Shown: piece by piece, positions 37,205 through 49,400 of the stretch
Position numbering within the stretch: the stretch's first letter is position 1
How the letters are laid out: every line of letters begins with the position of its first letter
Assembly (NCBI RefSeq): GCF_051106095.1
Contig: NC_135794.1
Coordinates: forward strand, 23,190,747-23,254,746
DNA: 64,000 nt
Reading direction: 5' to 3'
Origin: Pogona vitticeps
Lineage: Eukaryota > Chordata > Lepidosauria > Squamata > Agamidae
Notes under the pieces: model-generated
Database searches by the model: none
What the model saw: only the letters and a program-made list of their open reading frames with translations
What the model was told of the DNA's origin: nothing
Position numbers and translations under genes: made by a program

Positions 37205-37537
37205 CTTTTCTAATATCTGAAAGGCTATTATACAGAAGAGGGTCAGGATCTGTTCTCAATCATCCTAAAGTGCAGGGTACAGTATGTAATAATGGGGTCA
37301 AGTTGCAGGAAGCCAGATTTTGGTTGAAGATCCAGAAAAACGTCCTAACTGTTACAGCAGTACGACAGTGGAACTCATGACCACAACAGGTGGTGGTGAA
37401 CAATCCAACACTGGAGGCATTCAAGCGAAATGTAGACAACCTCCTGGCAGATATCCTTTGATTTGTTTTCCTGCAGAAGGTCGGACACGATGGCCTTATA
37501 GACTCCTTCCAACTTCATGATTCCGTGATTCTATTAT
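37205..37537 (+). mobile_element. CR1 LINE 3' end
   Basis: Ordered blocks: ATATCTGAAAGGCTATTATA, AGAGGGTCAGGATCTGTTCT, CAAGTTGCAGGAAGCCAGAT, CGTCCTAACTGTTACAGCAG, then ACACTGGAGGCATTCAAGCG. It ends CCTTCCAACTTCATGATTCC plus a GTGATTCTAT terminal repeat typical of CR1. Heavily 5'-truncated. Confidence 0.85.
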
Positions 37538-38039
37538 CTTCCCACATGGTGGTTTTCTTCCCCTTGCAAATGGACCCATAGCTTGGACAACAAAGTATTT
37601 CATAAATACATTCTTTCCTCCCCCCCCCCTTGCATCCACCTACAGAGAACTCGGCCTCTCCAGAGGAAAGTTCCTTAAAAGCATTGTTACTGCCTCACAT
37701 TCCTCTGTTGGCCCACGTATCTCACCAAACAGTACTGGTTCCACAGAAGTCTCTCCTTCTGTAGTCACGACTGCATTTTGTCCTCATCTTGCATTCATAT
37801 CTCTTATGCATCGCACAATCCACGGCTTTTCTTTTTTTTTTTAAAGGCCAACACATTTTACCTACCCACAAATTCTAGGCTGTAATGGTCTGCCAAAAAA
37901 TCTGCTCTGGGGGAGGTTGGAAGGCATAAACACAATCAGGCAAACTCTCCTGGTAGCAACAGCTGCTCAGTCTACAATAAACAGTTTCTGCTCCATAAAT
38001 TCTTTTTCTATGCAATCAACAGACAGTAGATCAACAAGC

Positions 38040-38295
38040 ATGCTGTCTAAAAAAAGGAGTAGGAGAAGGAAGGAGAAGGAAGATGATGAAGGAGAAGGAG
38101 AACTGCAGCTTCTAGAAGAAGGTAAAGGAGAAGGAGAACGAGAACTGCAGCTTCTAAAAGAAGGAGAAGAACTGCAGCTTATAGAAGAAGGTAAAGGAGA
38201 AGGAGAAGGAGAACTGCAGCTTCCAGAAGAAGAAGAAGGAGAACTGCAGCTTCTAGAAGAAGAGGAGGAGGAGGAGGAGGAGGAAGAAGAAGTCT
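38040..38295 (+). repeat. GA-rich minisatellite (unit about 36-42 nt)
   Basis: The core GAACTGCAGCTTCTAGAAG recurs five times, separated by (GAA/GGA) tracts. It then degrades into (GAG)n and (GAA)n. The purine strand is the + strand. The period is a multiple of 3, so an open frame with ELQLLEEGKGEGE repeats spans it (37917-38348). Confidence 0.85.
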
Positions 38296-38595
38296 TTATT
38301 TGCCCTGTATTTTTAGTCTCCCATAACTCTCAAAGGGGACAATCTTGAGGAATTATAGTTCAGGATCTTTGATGGCCTGCTTGAATGAGCTTGATCTATA
38401 TGGCCACAGATGGCTTTTCAGTCTCTGAGACAGGCCAGGTTGGGGATGATTCAGATATGTGGCCCCATCCATATATCTGGATGGTGCCACACTGGGCAAG
38501 ACTGGCACACACTCTAACTTGACTTGTTGAAAGGAGGATCCACACATCCATAATTCCCTAAACACTGTACACCACAATTAACGATGGTTTAATGA

Positions 38596-38731
38596 ACTGC
38601 TGGATAGCTCAGTAGTATAGGTATATGGCTGTGGAGCTCGGTTCCCGCAGTGTCTCCTTGACAGGGGCTGAACACGATGATCCGCAGGGCTCCTTCCAGT
38701 TCTGCAGTTCTAAGATTGCTACTATTATGAC
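38596..38731 (+). mobile_element. tRNA-derived SINE, short form
   Basis: TGGATAGCTCAGTAGTATAG gives a clear box A. It is followed by GAGCTCGGTTCCCGCAGTGT, CCTTGACAGGGGCTGAACAC and GGCTCCTTCCAGTTCTGCAG, ending TTCTAAGATTGCTACTATTA. Confidence 0.65.
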
Positions 38732-39035
38732 AAATCCCATCCCTTGTGTATACTGGAATAAGTCCAGCAGTGTAAGCCCAGCAACAAAAGGCTGCTCATT
38801 AAGGAGTCGCTGCTTGTATTCCTCATTATGCTCTAGTGCCATGCAAAGAGTGACTCCTTAACTAGCAGTAGTTTTTTGCTGTGATTTATGAAGTTCCACT
38901 TGCCTGGTGTAATGAGATCAAGAGGAACATGGCTGGTAAAGCTCAGATTTAGCCTTCCGTATTTTGGGTGTAGGAGCAGCCGTTTTGGCCTGCCTCTCCC
39001 CATGTGAGATCGCCAATCCATGTGCGTTAAGGCCA

Positions 39036-39164
39036 TGCTCCTCACCCTTTGCCATTCCCCACGTTTCGAACTTCAGCTCCCAGAATCCCTCGCCATTGAC
39101 CCCGCTGGCTGGGACGTCTGGGAGCGGTAGTCCAGAAACATCTGGAGCTCCCAAGGGTGAGTGT
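39036..39164. mobile_element. Worn palindromic MITE-like copy
   Basis: CTTCAGCTCCCAGAATCCCT pairs with GTCTGGGAGCGGTAGTCCAG. The outer arms (CTCACCCTTTGCC and CCCAAGGGTGAG) are still partly complementary. Confidence 0.5.
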
Positions 39165-40257
39165 TAGTACCCTGAGAGGCACAGAACAAAATCAAGGTGT
39201 CAACTTAGGTGGAACGGCCTCTGCCAAGATGCCGGATCCCCTGCAAATAGTTTCGCCAAGTTTGTTTGTCCGTTTTATTTTCCACTGCCCCCCTTTTTTT
39301 GCAATTAGGAAACAATAGGAGTGTCCTCCAGCCCTGTGCCGAATTACTGAAACCAAGTCATGTGACAGTCGGCGAGTGTGTGTTTCCAATTATTGCACTT
39401 GAGTCTCCCTGCCAGGTCTGAGAGGACAAACAGCCTTCCGAAGGAGCCTGGGGTTTTTCTGCTTCTTTGTTGTAAGTCCTTTTCAATATTTCCTTTCTTA
39501 AAAATAAATGGCCCTCTATGCTGCCTCTCACCCCACGGCAGACACTCTTAGTTCTCCTAGATGAGATTACAAGAACGGGAAACATCTACCCATGGGGTGG
39601 CATAATGTGCATTTCGGTGTAATTTCTGGGGAAAACTTGAGAAAGGGGAGCCCTGAACCTCACAGCCTTCTCATCAAGAGTTGGGTGCAAGAGGTTGAGT
39701 TTCCTCATTTCGGCCAATGGAGGTAAAAGCATCGGGTTTGCGGTGGCGATGACAAGAACTAGCATTTTTCGCTGCAACACTTTGCGCCTCGATCTCCAAA
39801 TTGCACCGAACACGCTGTGCATTCGGACACCAAGCCTTCCACCGTGGAAATATAAATCAAGTGGACCCTGCTTCATGTCCTGGGTGTTGTTTACCTGAAG
39901 GACAGAACAGGTTAAGGTCTTTCAGGAGAAGGGAGAACCCACACACCCTGCAAGATCAGTTAACATTTGGTTTGGATTACAGAAACAAGTTCTTAGCGGG
40001 AGGGCCAGGCATCCCAGACAAAATGTGGCAAGCTGGGTGTGCATCACGAATGCGTAATCAACTGTATTGACTGAGGACTGCATTTGATCAGTTGAATATG
40101 CCTTCAAAATAATTTGCTTTGATAATAATGTATTTAAGGTGGCCGGAACGTTCCGTGGTTAAGTATCTGGCTATAAAGCCAGATGTTGCACAACACATTT
40201 AGTAATGTCTTTGGGGTGAGTCAGAAGGATTTTGTGTATGTTCAAAGTCCATTGAAC

Positions 40258-40429
40258 CTCCTTCCTTCCTTCCTTCCTTCCTTCCTTCCTTCCTTCCTTC
40301 CTTCCTTCCTTCCTTCCTTCCTTCCTTCCTTCCTTCCTTCCTTCCTTCCTTCCTTCCTTCCTTCCTTCCTTCCTTCCTTCCTTCCTTCCTTCCTTCCTTC
40401 CTTCCTTCCTTCCTTCCTTCCTTCCTTCC
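40258..40429. repeat. (CTTC)n microsatellite
   Basis: About 43 uninterrupted tetranucleotide units, the longest microsatellite in the window. Confidence 0.97.
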
Positions 40430-40713
40430 AAAAGAGGGCAGCTCAATCTTTAAGAAGTCGCTGGATGAATTTCAACAAGGGTTTTGTTTCTGGTGTAATT
40501 GCTCCTTCTGTGGGTGTCCTTGTCACTTTGATTTATGATTGGCTTTTGTCCCGATCCCATGGACAGCATTATTATTTTCGCTTATGGATAAGCAGATTCT
40601 CAATTAGCCTCACAAACAAACCACATGGTCTTTGGCTGAACAACAACTTAAAAGACATGAGGTCAATTTTTTTAGAAGCTTGAGGGTGTTCCTCTGGTGT
40701 GGTTTCTCTGTTT

Positions 40714-40790
40714 ATTTACTTTTATTTATTTATTTATTGGATTTCTATCCCGCCCATCTAGACCAAGCTCTACTCCGTGGCACCCTTTTT
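40714..40790 (-). mobile_element. SINE/LINE 3'-tail fragment
   Basis: (ATTT)n followed by GGATTTCTATCCCGCCCATC and TAGACCAAGC. Matches the fragment at 3185. Confidence 0.5.
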
Positions 40791-42229
40791 ACAATTGAAG
40801 AGGGGCGTGCATGTCATGGTTCTGTCCCAACCCCATAAAGCCACACACACACACACACACAAAATGCTATCGCCCAGGGCCGGTCCTACCATTAGGCAGA
40901 ACAAAGAACAGAGAATGATATTGAAGAGGAGATGGGGAGGGCAAGCAGAAAAGAGAAGTTGTTAACTGCATGCTTTTTGGGGTGGGTCTTGGGTTTAAAA
41001 TGTTTATTCATGTTGCATAATTAGATTCCACAAGAATGAGATGCATATGGTGTATGTGTGTAATTAACTTATAATAAAATGCCATCCTTTGCACAAAGAG
41101 TATGGCTATAGTTTCATGCTTAAAGCCATATGTTGAGACAGAACTACTTACACCGCATGAGAAATAAGGCTACTTTGGGGGATGGGGGAGGGGACACCTG
41201 CTGTCACCTCAAATTACTAGCCATAAAAGATTTTGCCCATTGCCTATGATGTCCGAAAGAGACACTGAAGGGAGTTTGTGTTTTCTGCTGTTACTCCCCT
41301 TTTCCCCTTTGGTGCCAATTTTCTCAGACCATCCACCTGAAAATGAAGTCCATTTATACTGCTCAATGACCAATCACGAAACAAAGCACCCCAGAATGCG
41401 AGATACAGAGGTGAGGAAAAGCGTGTGTTCTGACCAACAGATGCCTTTGGTCACTGGATAGAGCAACACACCATTCCATGTCAAAGAACAAACCCTGACA
41501 CTTATTTCTTAACCTGCAGCCATTTGCCTCTGAGATTTATGCCAACTGGGTTACACCAATAGGCAGAACTAATAGGATTTTGACCCATTTTTTTTCAAGT
41601 TCTCTCTGCAATCCCAGCCAGTTCTGGATTTCTGCAGTTAATTGTAGCACAGAACTTTTCCCCCCTTTTCTGCAATTTTCTCTCCCCCTGCAAAATAATA
41701 ATAATAAAAAGCTGCTACAGGTGACTTCAGGGAGAGATGCCTTCTTATTTATTTATTATTTATTTACAATATTTTTTAGCCGCACCATTGCGGCTAAAAA
41801 ATCTAAGAGATGAAGGAGAACAGGGATCTCTCTGTATGTGTGGTTTCACCCTCTGTCCTGTACTCTCCGCGTCATGGTGATATTAGTCCTCCCCTGGTAT
41901 TCTGCTCTGTTGTTCAAATTCACACCTGCCAGGGCAGTCCACTCTGTATTGTCACTGTCCTGACATGGAGAACCACTGGCTGTAGGTTCGCGGCTTGCCC
42001 GCACCCTCCTTTCAGGTGGGCAACCCCTCGGCCAGGTTTCTCACTGTTCCCAAACATGGAGACCCTCTTAGAATCGTTGTGTCGTAATGAACCCAACGGG
42101 CCGTTCTTGTCCCCTGCAAACGTAGGAAAATTCAACACACTCTCACTGACAGATGGCCACCCAACCTTGTTTAACAAGCTCCAGCGAAGAAGAGTCCACC
42201 GCGTTCTGAGTTAATCCGCTGTCAATAGC

Positions 42230-42430
42230 TGTTGTTGTGTTGTTGTTAAGCGCCATCGCGTTATGATGACCCTATGAATGAGCATTCTCCAACAGGTCCT
42301 GCTGCTCATCGCTTGTAAACTCAACCCTGTGGCTTCCTGTAAGGAGTCGACCCACCTCATATGTGGTCTTCCTCTTTTCCTGCTGTGTCTGCGACCTTTC
42401 CCAGTGTTATTGTCATTTCCAGAGAATCTT
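42230..42430 (-). mobile_element. Unclassified interspersed repeat, LINE-like 3' end
   Basis: Starts with (GTT)n. It contains GTGGTCTTCCTCTTTTCCTG, TTTCCCAGTGTTATTGTC and ATTTCCAGAGAATCTT blocks of the type seen in reptile LINE/SINE tails. Family not determined. Confidence 0.35.
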
Positions 42431-43018
42431 ACTCAAAGGATATCCCCCCCCCCTTAATTTGAAGTTAGAGCCTCCTAATTTGTGGTTTAAGTTTTGGTCA
42501 TGCCTTGTGGAGCTACAGATAACCAAATCGCTCCATCTTCCATGTGATGACCTTCCAGACCATGGCTCTTCATGCCTAGGGAGTGGGGAGGGGGGGAAGG
42601 ACTTGAGCCCTCCCTTCTTTGCATGCTTATTTTAATTTCATTACAGAAATCCCCAAAGGGGACAAGCCCATTAGGAAGAAAAAGTGTAATAGGATTGCAA
42701 AACCTGGACACAAACGCTGTTTTAAAAAGCACGCATTATTTCCTGGTCTTCCCTTGTGCTTCGAGGCAGCGCATGAAATCAAGAGGTGATGGGGAATTAG
42801 GGCTGGCGCGTCTCCGGAAAGGAAAAGGGGAAAAAAATCCAAACAAAATGAGCATGTCATGAGACGTCCCATTGCTCTCTGTGAATTAAAACGCCCGGTC
42901 TTGCATCGCGCATTTTCGGCTGTGCGTCGCTTTCGGGTGGGTGAGGAAGAAGAGACAGAGCATGGATGTTTACAAATGAATCCTCTCTCCCTCACCAGCT
43001 CTGGTGCTTCTTTCCCAG

Positions 43019-43107
43019 CTAGACTTTTTGCCGTGATACTGAGAAGAAAGTGATGGGGACGACGATGACCTCTTAATGGGGCCCAGCCAGTTACCCGCTC
43101 GGGGACG
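43019..43107 (+). other. IL16 5'UTR part of the first coding exon
   Basis: The acceptor TTCTTTCCCAG ends at 43018; an alternative CCTCACCAG ends at 42998. An in-frame TGA at 43066-43068 precedes the ATG by 14 codons, so translation cannot enter from further upstream in this frame. Confidence 0.6.
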
Positions 43108-43416
43108 ATGGAGCAGCACAACAGTGCCAAGCATCGGAGGACCAAAACGCTGCGCTCCATCTCGCGCTCCCTCATCCTCTGTAATGGGAAGCACAGTGAC
43201 GACGGGTCGAGTCCGGACGAGAAGTACCCCAACCCGTTTGAGGGCCCTGCCGACTGGGGCCAGGAGGAAATGGGCCGCTGCCCTCGCCTTCAATTAGCGT
43301 GTGCCTCATCCGGCGAAGATGGCCCGCCTGATCCACTTATGCTCAGCGGCATGATGCAGCTGAGGGCGGCCGCCAGCGATAGCTGCAAGAATATGAAGAG
43401 GAAGTTCTTCGTCAAG
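43108..43416 (+). CDS. IL16 coding exon 1
   Basis: Residues 1-103. Conserved core [20 protein letters not shown] then [13 protein letters not shown]. The rest is low-complexity and poorly conserved, up to KRKFFVK (human RRIFFMK). Donor AAG|GTAAGG, phase 0. Confidence 0.95.
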
Positions 43417-46400
43417 GTAAGGAGGTTGTTTGATGACTCTCTGGACCTTCCCCAGAGACAGGCAAGATTCTGCCTCTCGCCTTGCAACGCGAATTTTGTG
43501 TCTGCGAATCACGACTTGAGATTCGCAGGCACGAAACCCAAGCAAAGGTTCATTCGGCAAGAACAGAAGTAGCGTGCCAGGGGCATTGCACCCTACTGTG
43601 TGGCTGATCCATCCTGGGCTTTCTGCCTCTATGGGCACCGCCAGTTCTCCTTCACGTGGTGAATGGATGGAGAATTCCTACAATTTCGTTTGATCCGTAC
43701 AGCGCTACACATGGCATAGAGGGTCTTGAACCCTCCCTCTGAAGCAACGCACCATTTGAACTGTGTGCCCTCGGAAGAAGATGCTGGAAGAAAAAAATAT
43801 TTGATAAAGTGAGAATAATAAATTTCCAAGGCTGGGGAACAGGTTGCTTTCCAGATGTTGGGGCCTTTGTGACACCAGAATTATGCAAAACCCAAAGTTG
43901 GGAGGGGGGTAAGGAGGAACAAGAAAACTGAATTAAATGAGGTTTTCTCACAGCTCAGAACTGGTGGATCGCTCTGTGGTTGAGGCATCTGTCTGAGGAA
44001 CAAGAGGTTGGGAGTTCGATTCCCCGCTGGGCTTCCTGAACAGAAGCTGGACTCCGTAACCCATAGAACCCCTTCCAGCTCTGAAGTTCTAAGATTGTGA
44101 TTGTTCATATAACTTTATCATTTAGAAAAATATATTCTTTTTAAAACAAACCAGCCATCCAACCCATTGTCCACTTAGTTTACTCAGGTTTTTTAAATTC
44201 AATATCAGAGTCAGCAGGAGGTGCCATAGCTTCACAAAGTTATCTTGTTTAATTTCTCCTTTGTATCATTTGACGCAATTAGTCAGTTTCTCCATTATCA
44301 CCACCGTCCATACTTTATTCATGCATCTTTGCAGAAAGAATGAAATTGCCCGGTACTGTAAAAATGCTAAAGACAGGATTATAACTTTATCAAATGTGTG
44401 TTCTGAAATGTAGGCGTTTTCCCCCCCAGCCCCGTGGTTAGGAGAAATCCGTTACATTTTAGGTCTCTCTCTCTCTCTCTCTCTCTCCGGGTTATATGCA
44501 AGCAAATGGCACTAAAAACATATTGAAAAAGGCCATTTGGGAGGGAATACACAAACATACATTCCTGTGCATAGTTTCAGGAAAGGGGTTTGTGAAATAC
44601 ACACCCAGGATTTCATGCAGGGAGGTGGGGGAAGCCTCGCCGCTGGATTTGAGACCTGGATGTGATGATGATGAGCATGCTGGTGGGCTAGGAGAATTCA
44701 AGGGGAGTGAAATGGATCCTTTCCCACATCTGGACAAGAAGCTTGCAGGCTGGCAGTCTCTGGGCGGCACCAGCTTTCAGAAGGCTGTTATCGGGTGATC
44801 TAGATCAAGTAACGTAGAGGTTTTGCACCTAAAACGTGTCACTTTGATGTCTTCTCCACCAGGACAGCTGCATTTGGAAACTCTGCATCGCCACAGGGAA
44901 CGACGGGCTGGGCATTCAAGTCTCTAGGCCTCCCCATTGCTCAGCTCCTGGCAAAGAATTCACAGTGCGCCATGTGATCGAGGGAGGAGCTGCCCAGAGG
45001 TACCTCATGATCTTGCTTCAAAAATCCCATGAATGCAAATATTGCTTGTTTGTTCCCGAGAAGAGAAAACCGAAGGGCTTGGAGACATCTCTCTCCAAGA
45101 GAATCTTGGCAGTGGGGCAGAAACGTGGAAACCTTACTTTGAGGGTTGGAGGGGAGGAGGCTATGGCACCTGAAATCATCAACCAATATGGAGCTATAGT
45201 CCCAAAAGTAACTTTTTCAAAGTCGTAGTGTAACCAGAAAGCAAATGTGCTCTCACTTTCCAATTGCAAAGCAAGCATCTTGTTTTTAACAGTTGCATGT
45301 TTCTGTTGTTGTTTCCTAAAGAGACGGCCGCCTAAGCCCTGGAGATGAACTTTTGAGGGTGAATGGGCAATCTCTTAAAGAGCTCTCCAGCAAAGAGGCA
45401 GAATCACTCATCCAATCAGCAAAAGGCTTGGTGAATTTAGTAATTGCTAACAAGGTGAGCATCGATAGGCAGGCTCCAGCTTTTGGGGACCCTTGGCCAA
45501 GATTGCTTCTGGAGCTCTCCTCTCTCTCCCTCTGAAGCACTGACACCTCTTGGTCTAAACGGGGAGGGGGCCTCACTTCACTCTCCCAAGCAAGATTCCC
45601 TCCTGTGATGATGAGCCATATACGCTCTGATACAGAGGAAGCGGGTGGCTCTCCAATTCTGGACAACAGAGGATCCGCTCTGGGTTTTAGTACAAAATTT
45701 ACAAGAGCTACGCATGATGCTGAGCCTTATCCCCAAACTAGCTTCAGCACCTTGGAGAGCTCCCTTTAAAGTTTGGACTGAAGCAAGAGACTCGGAAGGG
45801 GTTCATTAACTTACCTGAGGCGTGGGAGAAAGAAACCTCCCATTTGATCAAGACGGACGTGTGATATGTTCCCCGTTTAAGGGTTTCTGGTGGGAAGGAG
45901 TTCTTGGGCCATGTCTTTTTCCTCGCTGTTCCTGACAGCACCCTGTTTGCCAGAGGTAAATGAGTCACTTTTCCCAAGCTCCAGGGCAGCAGATACGGCT
46001 TAAATTAATCCTGAACATCTTTTCTTCCCAGGAATCCTCTGTCTGTTCTCGCAAAGAACATCTGGCTAAACAGGAGGCACAAAATGTCCTGCAGACGAAA
46101 GCCAAATGCCTGAGGACTCGCAGCAATTCAGCAAGTAAGTCCTTGTCTGTAGTAATTGGCTTGGATAGACAGTAGGACCCCCCATATCCACGGGATCTGT
46201 ATCCACAGTGCACTGATCTGGAGTCTGAAAATATTAAAAAGATTAAATTAGAAAAACCAGAAATATGAATTTACAGAATGCAGTTGCCAGAACTGGCCAG
46301 TGGAAGGAAGCAGAGACGACACTCTATAGGTGATGGGTTGCCCTTTTGCCTCATCTCCCGGCAGCTTGAGGCAATTCTCTCTATCTTCTAAGCATCGTTG

Positions 46401-49400
46401 CTGCCAGCCACCCTCAGTTATTGTCCTTCCAGGTACAGGGAGAGCCCTGGGTCCAGGGTTCAGTATTATCCACGGTTTTTTGTATCCACAAGGGACTTGA
46501 AACCAATCCTCCGCAGATGTGGGGTGGGGTGGCGGACTATGGAGTCTTGTGCAGATCTCCAACTCCACACCTGAATCCCTTCAGCCTTAAGTAACGTTGG
46601 CTCTGTTGAGAACAATCATGGCAGGAGGAGTAAGTTTAAACCTACAGAACCTCTCAGTACAGATGGTGCTTGTTGCCCATCCCCAGATTTGGAAAGAATA
46701 TGTGAACCAAGCAAGAGTCCAGGCACTTCTAATGGTCAGCATTCATTCTCCAGTCATTTAGCCTTCCTCAGCCAGCTCGGTACCCTCCAAATGGATGGGA
46801 TTGCAACTTTCTTCCAGTTCACATGCAGAGCAATGGGCTGGGGCTTTGTAATACCATCCTTTCATAGGATCCTAGAAACATGGAGTTGGAAGGGGCCTCT
46901 AAGGCCATCCAGTCCAGCCCTCTGCTCCAGGCAGGAATCCCAATCGAAGCAGATCTGACCGAGGGTGGTCCAATTTTCTCTTGAAGGCCTCCAACTTTGG
47001 AGCCCTCACACACGCCTCCCAATGTCCTGGGTTCCATTGTCGTACTGCTCGGACAGTTCAGAAGTTTTTCTTCTTATGATATTCAACCTGAATCTGGCCT
47101 CCTGTCAGTTGAGTCCATTGTTGCATGTCCTGCACTCTGGGATATTTGAGGACAGATCCTTCCCTTCCTCTGTAGGACAACCTTTTAATCAGTTGAAAAA
47201 TGCCACCCTATCTCCTCTCAGTTCCCTTTTTATGGCTCCTAATGGGATTGTGATGGTTTCATCCTTCTTCCCTTTCTTTTCTCCCTTTCTCTTTAAACAG
47301 GTGCGAGTCCCTACTGGGTAGGGGAAATCGACAACCCTGTGGTGAAGAAGTCCGCCTCCCGCTACAGGCAGTCCTATTCTCTTTATAGCAACAGGAAGTC
47401 TCTCTCTCAGCAGCTGGACAGCTCATCAGGAAGAGCCCCTGGGAATGTAAGAAGAACAGGGATAACCCTGGATGGGCATCAACAAGGGGGAAGCTGCTCC
47501 ACAGGTTTTCTGGGCCTAGATCTGCTTCTTGTTATCCCTTCAGACTGATGAGCATGTGCAATGGGGCAAGGAAGAGACCCAACGGTCCAGGGTTTCTGCC
47601 AGGATTCCAGGATCTTAGGATAGCTGTCCCCAGTTCTGGGCCTTTGCTTTGAGTGCTGGCCTGGGATTTGGCCAGTTTCACATTTCGGCTGATCTACGAA
47701 CACCGTTAGATGGTCTTCTTGGGCTTCTCCGTGTGTCTCGTACCCAGTTATGGTGAGACTAAAGTGGGGGGGGGGGGGGGGAAGGAGACTTGACTGCCAC
47801 CTTGAGGCCAACGGAAGAAAGCCAAGGTACAAATGTAACAACAGGAATAAGAACCATAAAAGTTGTGCAATCCTTTAAAAGAAAAAGAATCACTGTGTGC
47901 CGTCAAGTCAATTCTGACTCGTGGACCCTGTTCAGGGTTTTCCAGGTAGAGAATACTTAGACGGTGTTCACCCCTTCCTCTGGGGGGGTGTCTTGGGACT
48001 GTGCAGCTGGCCCAAGGCTACCTAGGCTGGCTCTTTTCCACAGTGAGGAACTGAACTCCCAATCTCTGGCTCCACAGGTTTAGCTATCTAGCTCCGGAGC
48101 CAGAAATTGGGGGTTCAATTCCCCGCTGTGCTTCCTGCGGGTAGAGCCAGCCTGGCAAACCTTGAAGAGGATCTCCGTCAGTCAGAGTCGACTTGACAGC
48201 ACCTTCTTTTTAAAAGAAAAACAAGTGGGGAAGCCCTTCAGACACCACAGGACTACAGTGCCCATTATCCTTGGACATTGGGCCATGATGGCTAGGGTTG
48301 TTGGAACCCAAATACATTTTGAGGGCCACAGGGTTCCTACCCTCTGCATTAAGAGGTAGGGAGCAGAATTCAGGATTAGACAAAGGCTCGTTTAGTTGTA
48401 ATATAAGTGGTCCAATATCTGTTTAATTGGTATCCTGTTAACACCTTCTTTCCTGTTGCCTTTTGTCTGAAATGCAGCCCCTTTCCAGGTCTTCTAGGTC
48501 CCTGAGCACCGCCCAGCTGACACCCACCCTGTGCGGCTTGCAGGCTTCTGTAATCTCCAATATTGTTTTAATGAAAGGCCAAGGGAAGGTAAGATGTTAA
48601 TGGCACTGTCTTCCTCCGGGTAATAAAGACAATGATTTGAACCGGTCGTGCTGGGTGGGATTCGGGGAAAGAAATCCCATCTCCTGCTTTAGCCTGTGTA
48701 GTTTCTAAGTGTGCTGGAAATTGCAGGATTCACCAATCCGAAGCTGCTTCATTAAATCTTCTGGCAGGCTTGCTTGCCTGCTTTCTCTACTGCCCATCTG
48801 GTTCGAAGGCCACTCTGTTTGTGGTTCACAATGAGACAAAACAAGGGTAAACAGCCTGAAGCGATAACTGCAGAAACAACACAATATTACAAAAATAAGT
48901 GAGAGGCATCTAGTCCTCATTAAAATTAGAGGCGGTGCAGCTGCCAAGAAGGTCCGTTTCCTGATCTTCTCTTTCCAAGCCTCCCTTGGGGTCCTTTTCC
49001 TCAACCATCCAACCTGGGACGAAGGAGTGGGGGGGTAGTTCTCACCGGAAGGCGGTGCCCTGCCAGATATCAAGGTCCCAAATCATTTAGGGCCTGGCAT
49101 GTTATTGTCATCACCCTTTGGGACTGGCTCTCTGAGTGGGGTTTTAAAAATTGATTCATTCTGCCTTGTTGCTTTTAATTCTTTTGAAAATGTTTCTCTA
49201 CTGCCTGCTTTTTTTGCTTTGTTATATAGTCACCAGTAAATCCTTTTGTTATTGATTAAGCACTTTTTTAAAAAAGCAGGGGAGAAGCAGATCCCGAGCC
49301 GCTAAAAATGCCCCTTCTCTGTGTCTTCTTCCCCCTTAGGGTCTCGGTTTCAGCATTGTGGGGGGTAAAGACAGCATTTATGGGCCCATCGGCATCTACG

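Larger units (their letters stand above)
33257..43018 (+). other. Candidate IL16 intron 1
   Basis: About 9.8 kb. It holds a SINE (35884), a CR1 tail (37205), a GT-rich Z-DNA-type tract (36773), a GA-rich minisatellite (38040), a short SINE (38596), a (CTTC)n tract (40258) and a LINE-like remnant (42230). The parts at 33260-35880 and 39170-40250 contain no recognised feature. A 251-codon open frame at 34038-34793 has no family resemblance. Confidence 0.6.
46135..47300 (+). other. IL16 intron after coding exon 4
   Basis: Occupied by a Tigger-like element (46170-46542) and an antisense CR1 tail (46862-47222). Little unique sequence is left. Confidence 0.8.
47447..48477 (+). other. IL16 intron after coding exon 5
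   Basis: Contains a run of 16 G at 47766-47781, an inverted pair of SINE copies (47893-48205) and a possible MITE half near 48236-48345. Confidence 0.8.

Noticed and set aside
36731-37259. Long open frames rich in CV or HT repeats on both strands
   Set aside because: They are generated by the (GT)n tract and neighbouring chance sequence.
40171-40683. Frames with FLPS or EGRK repeats
   Set aside because: Produced entirely by the (CTTC)n microsatellite.
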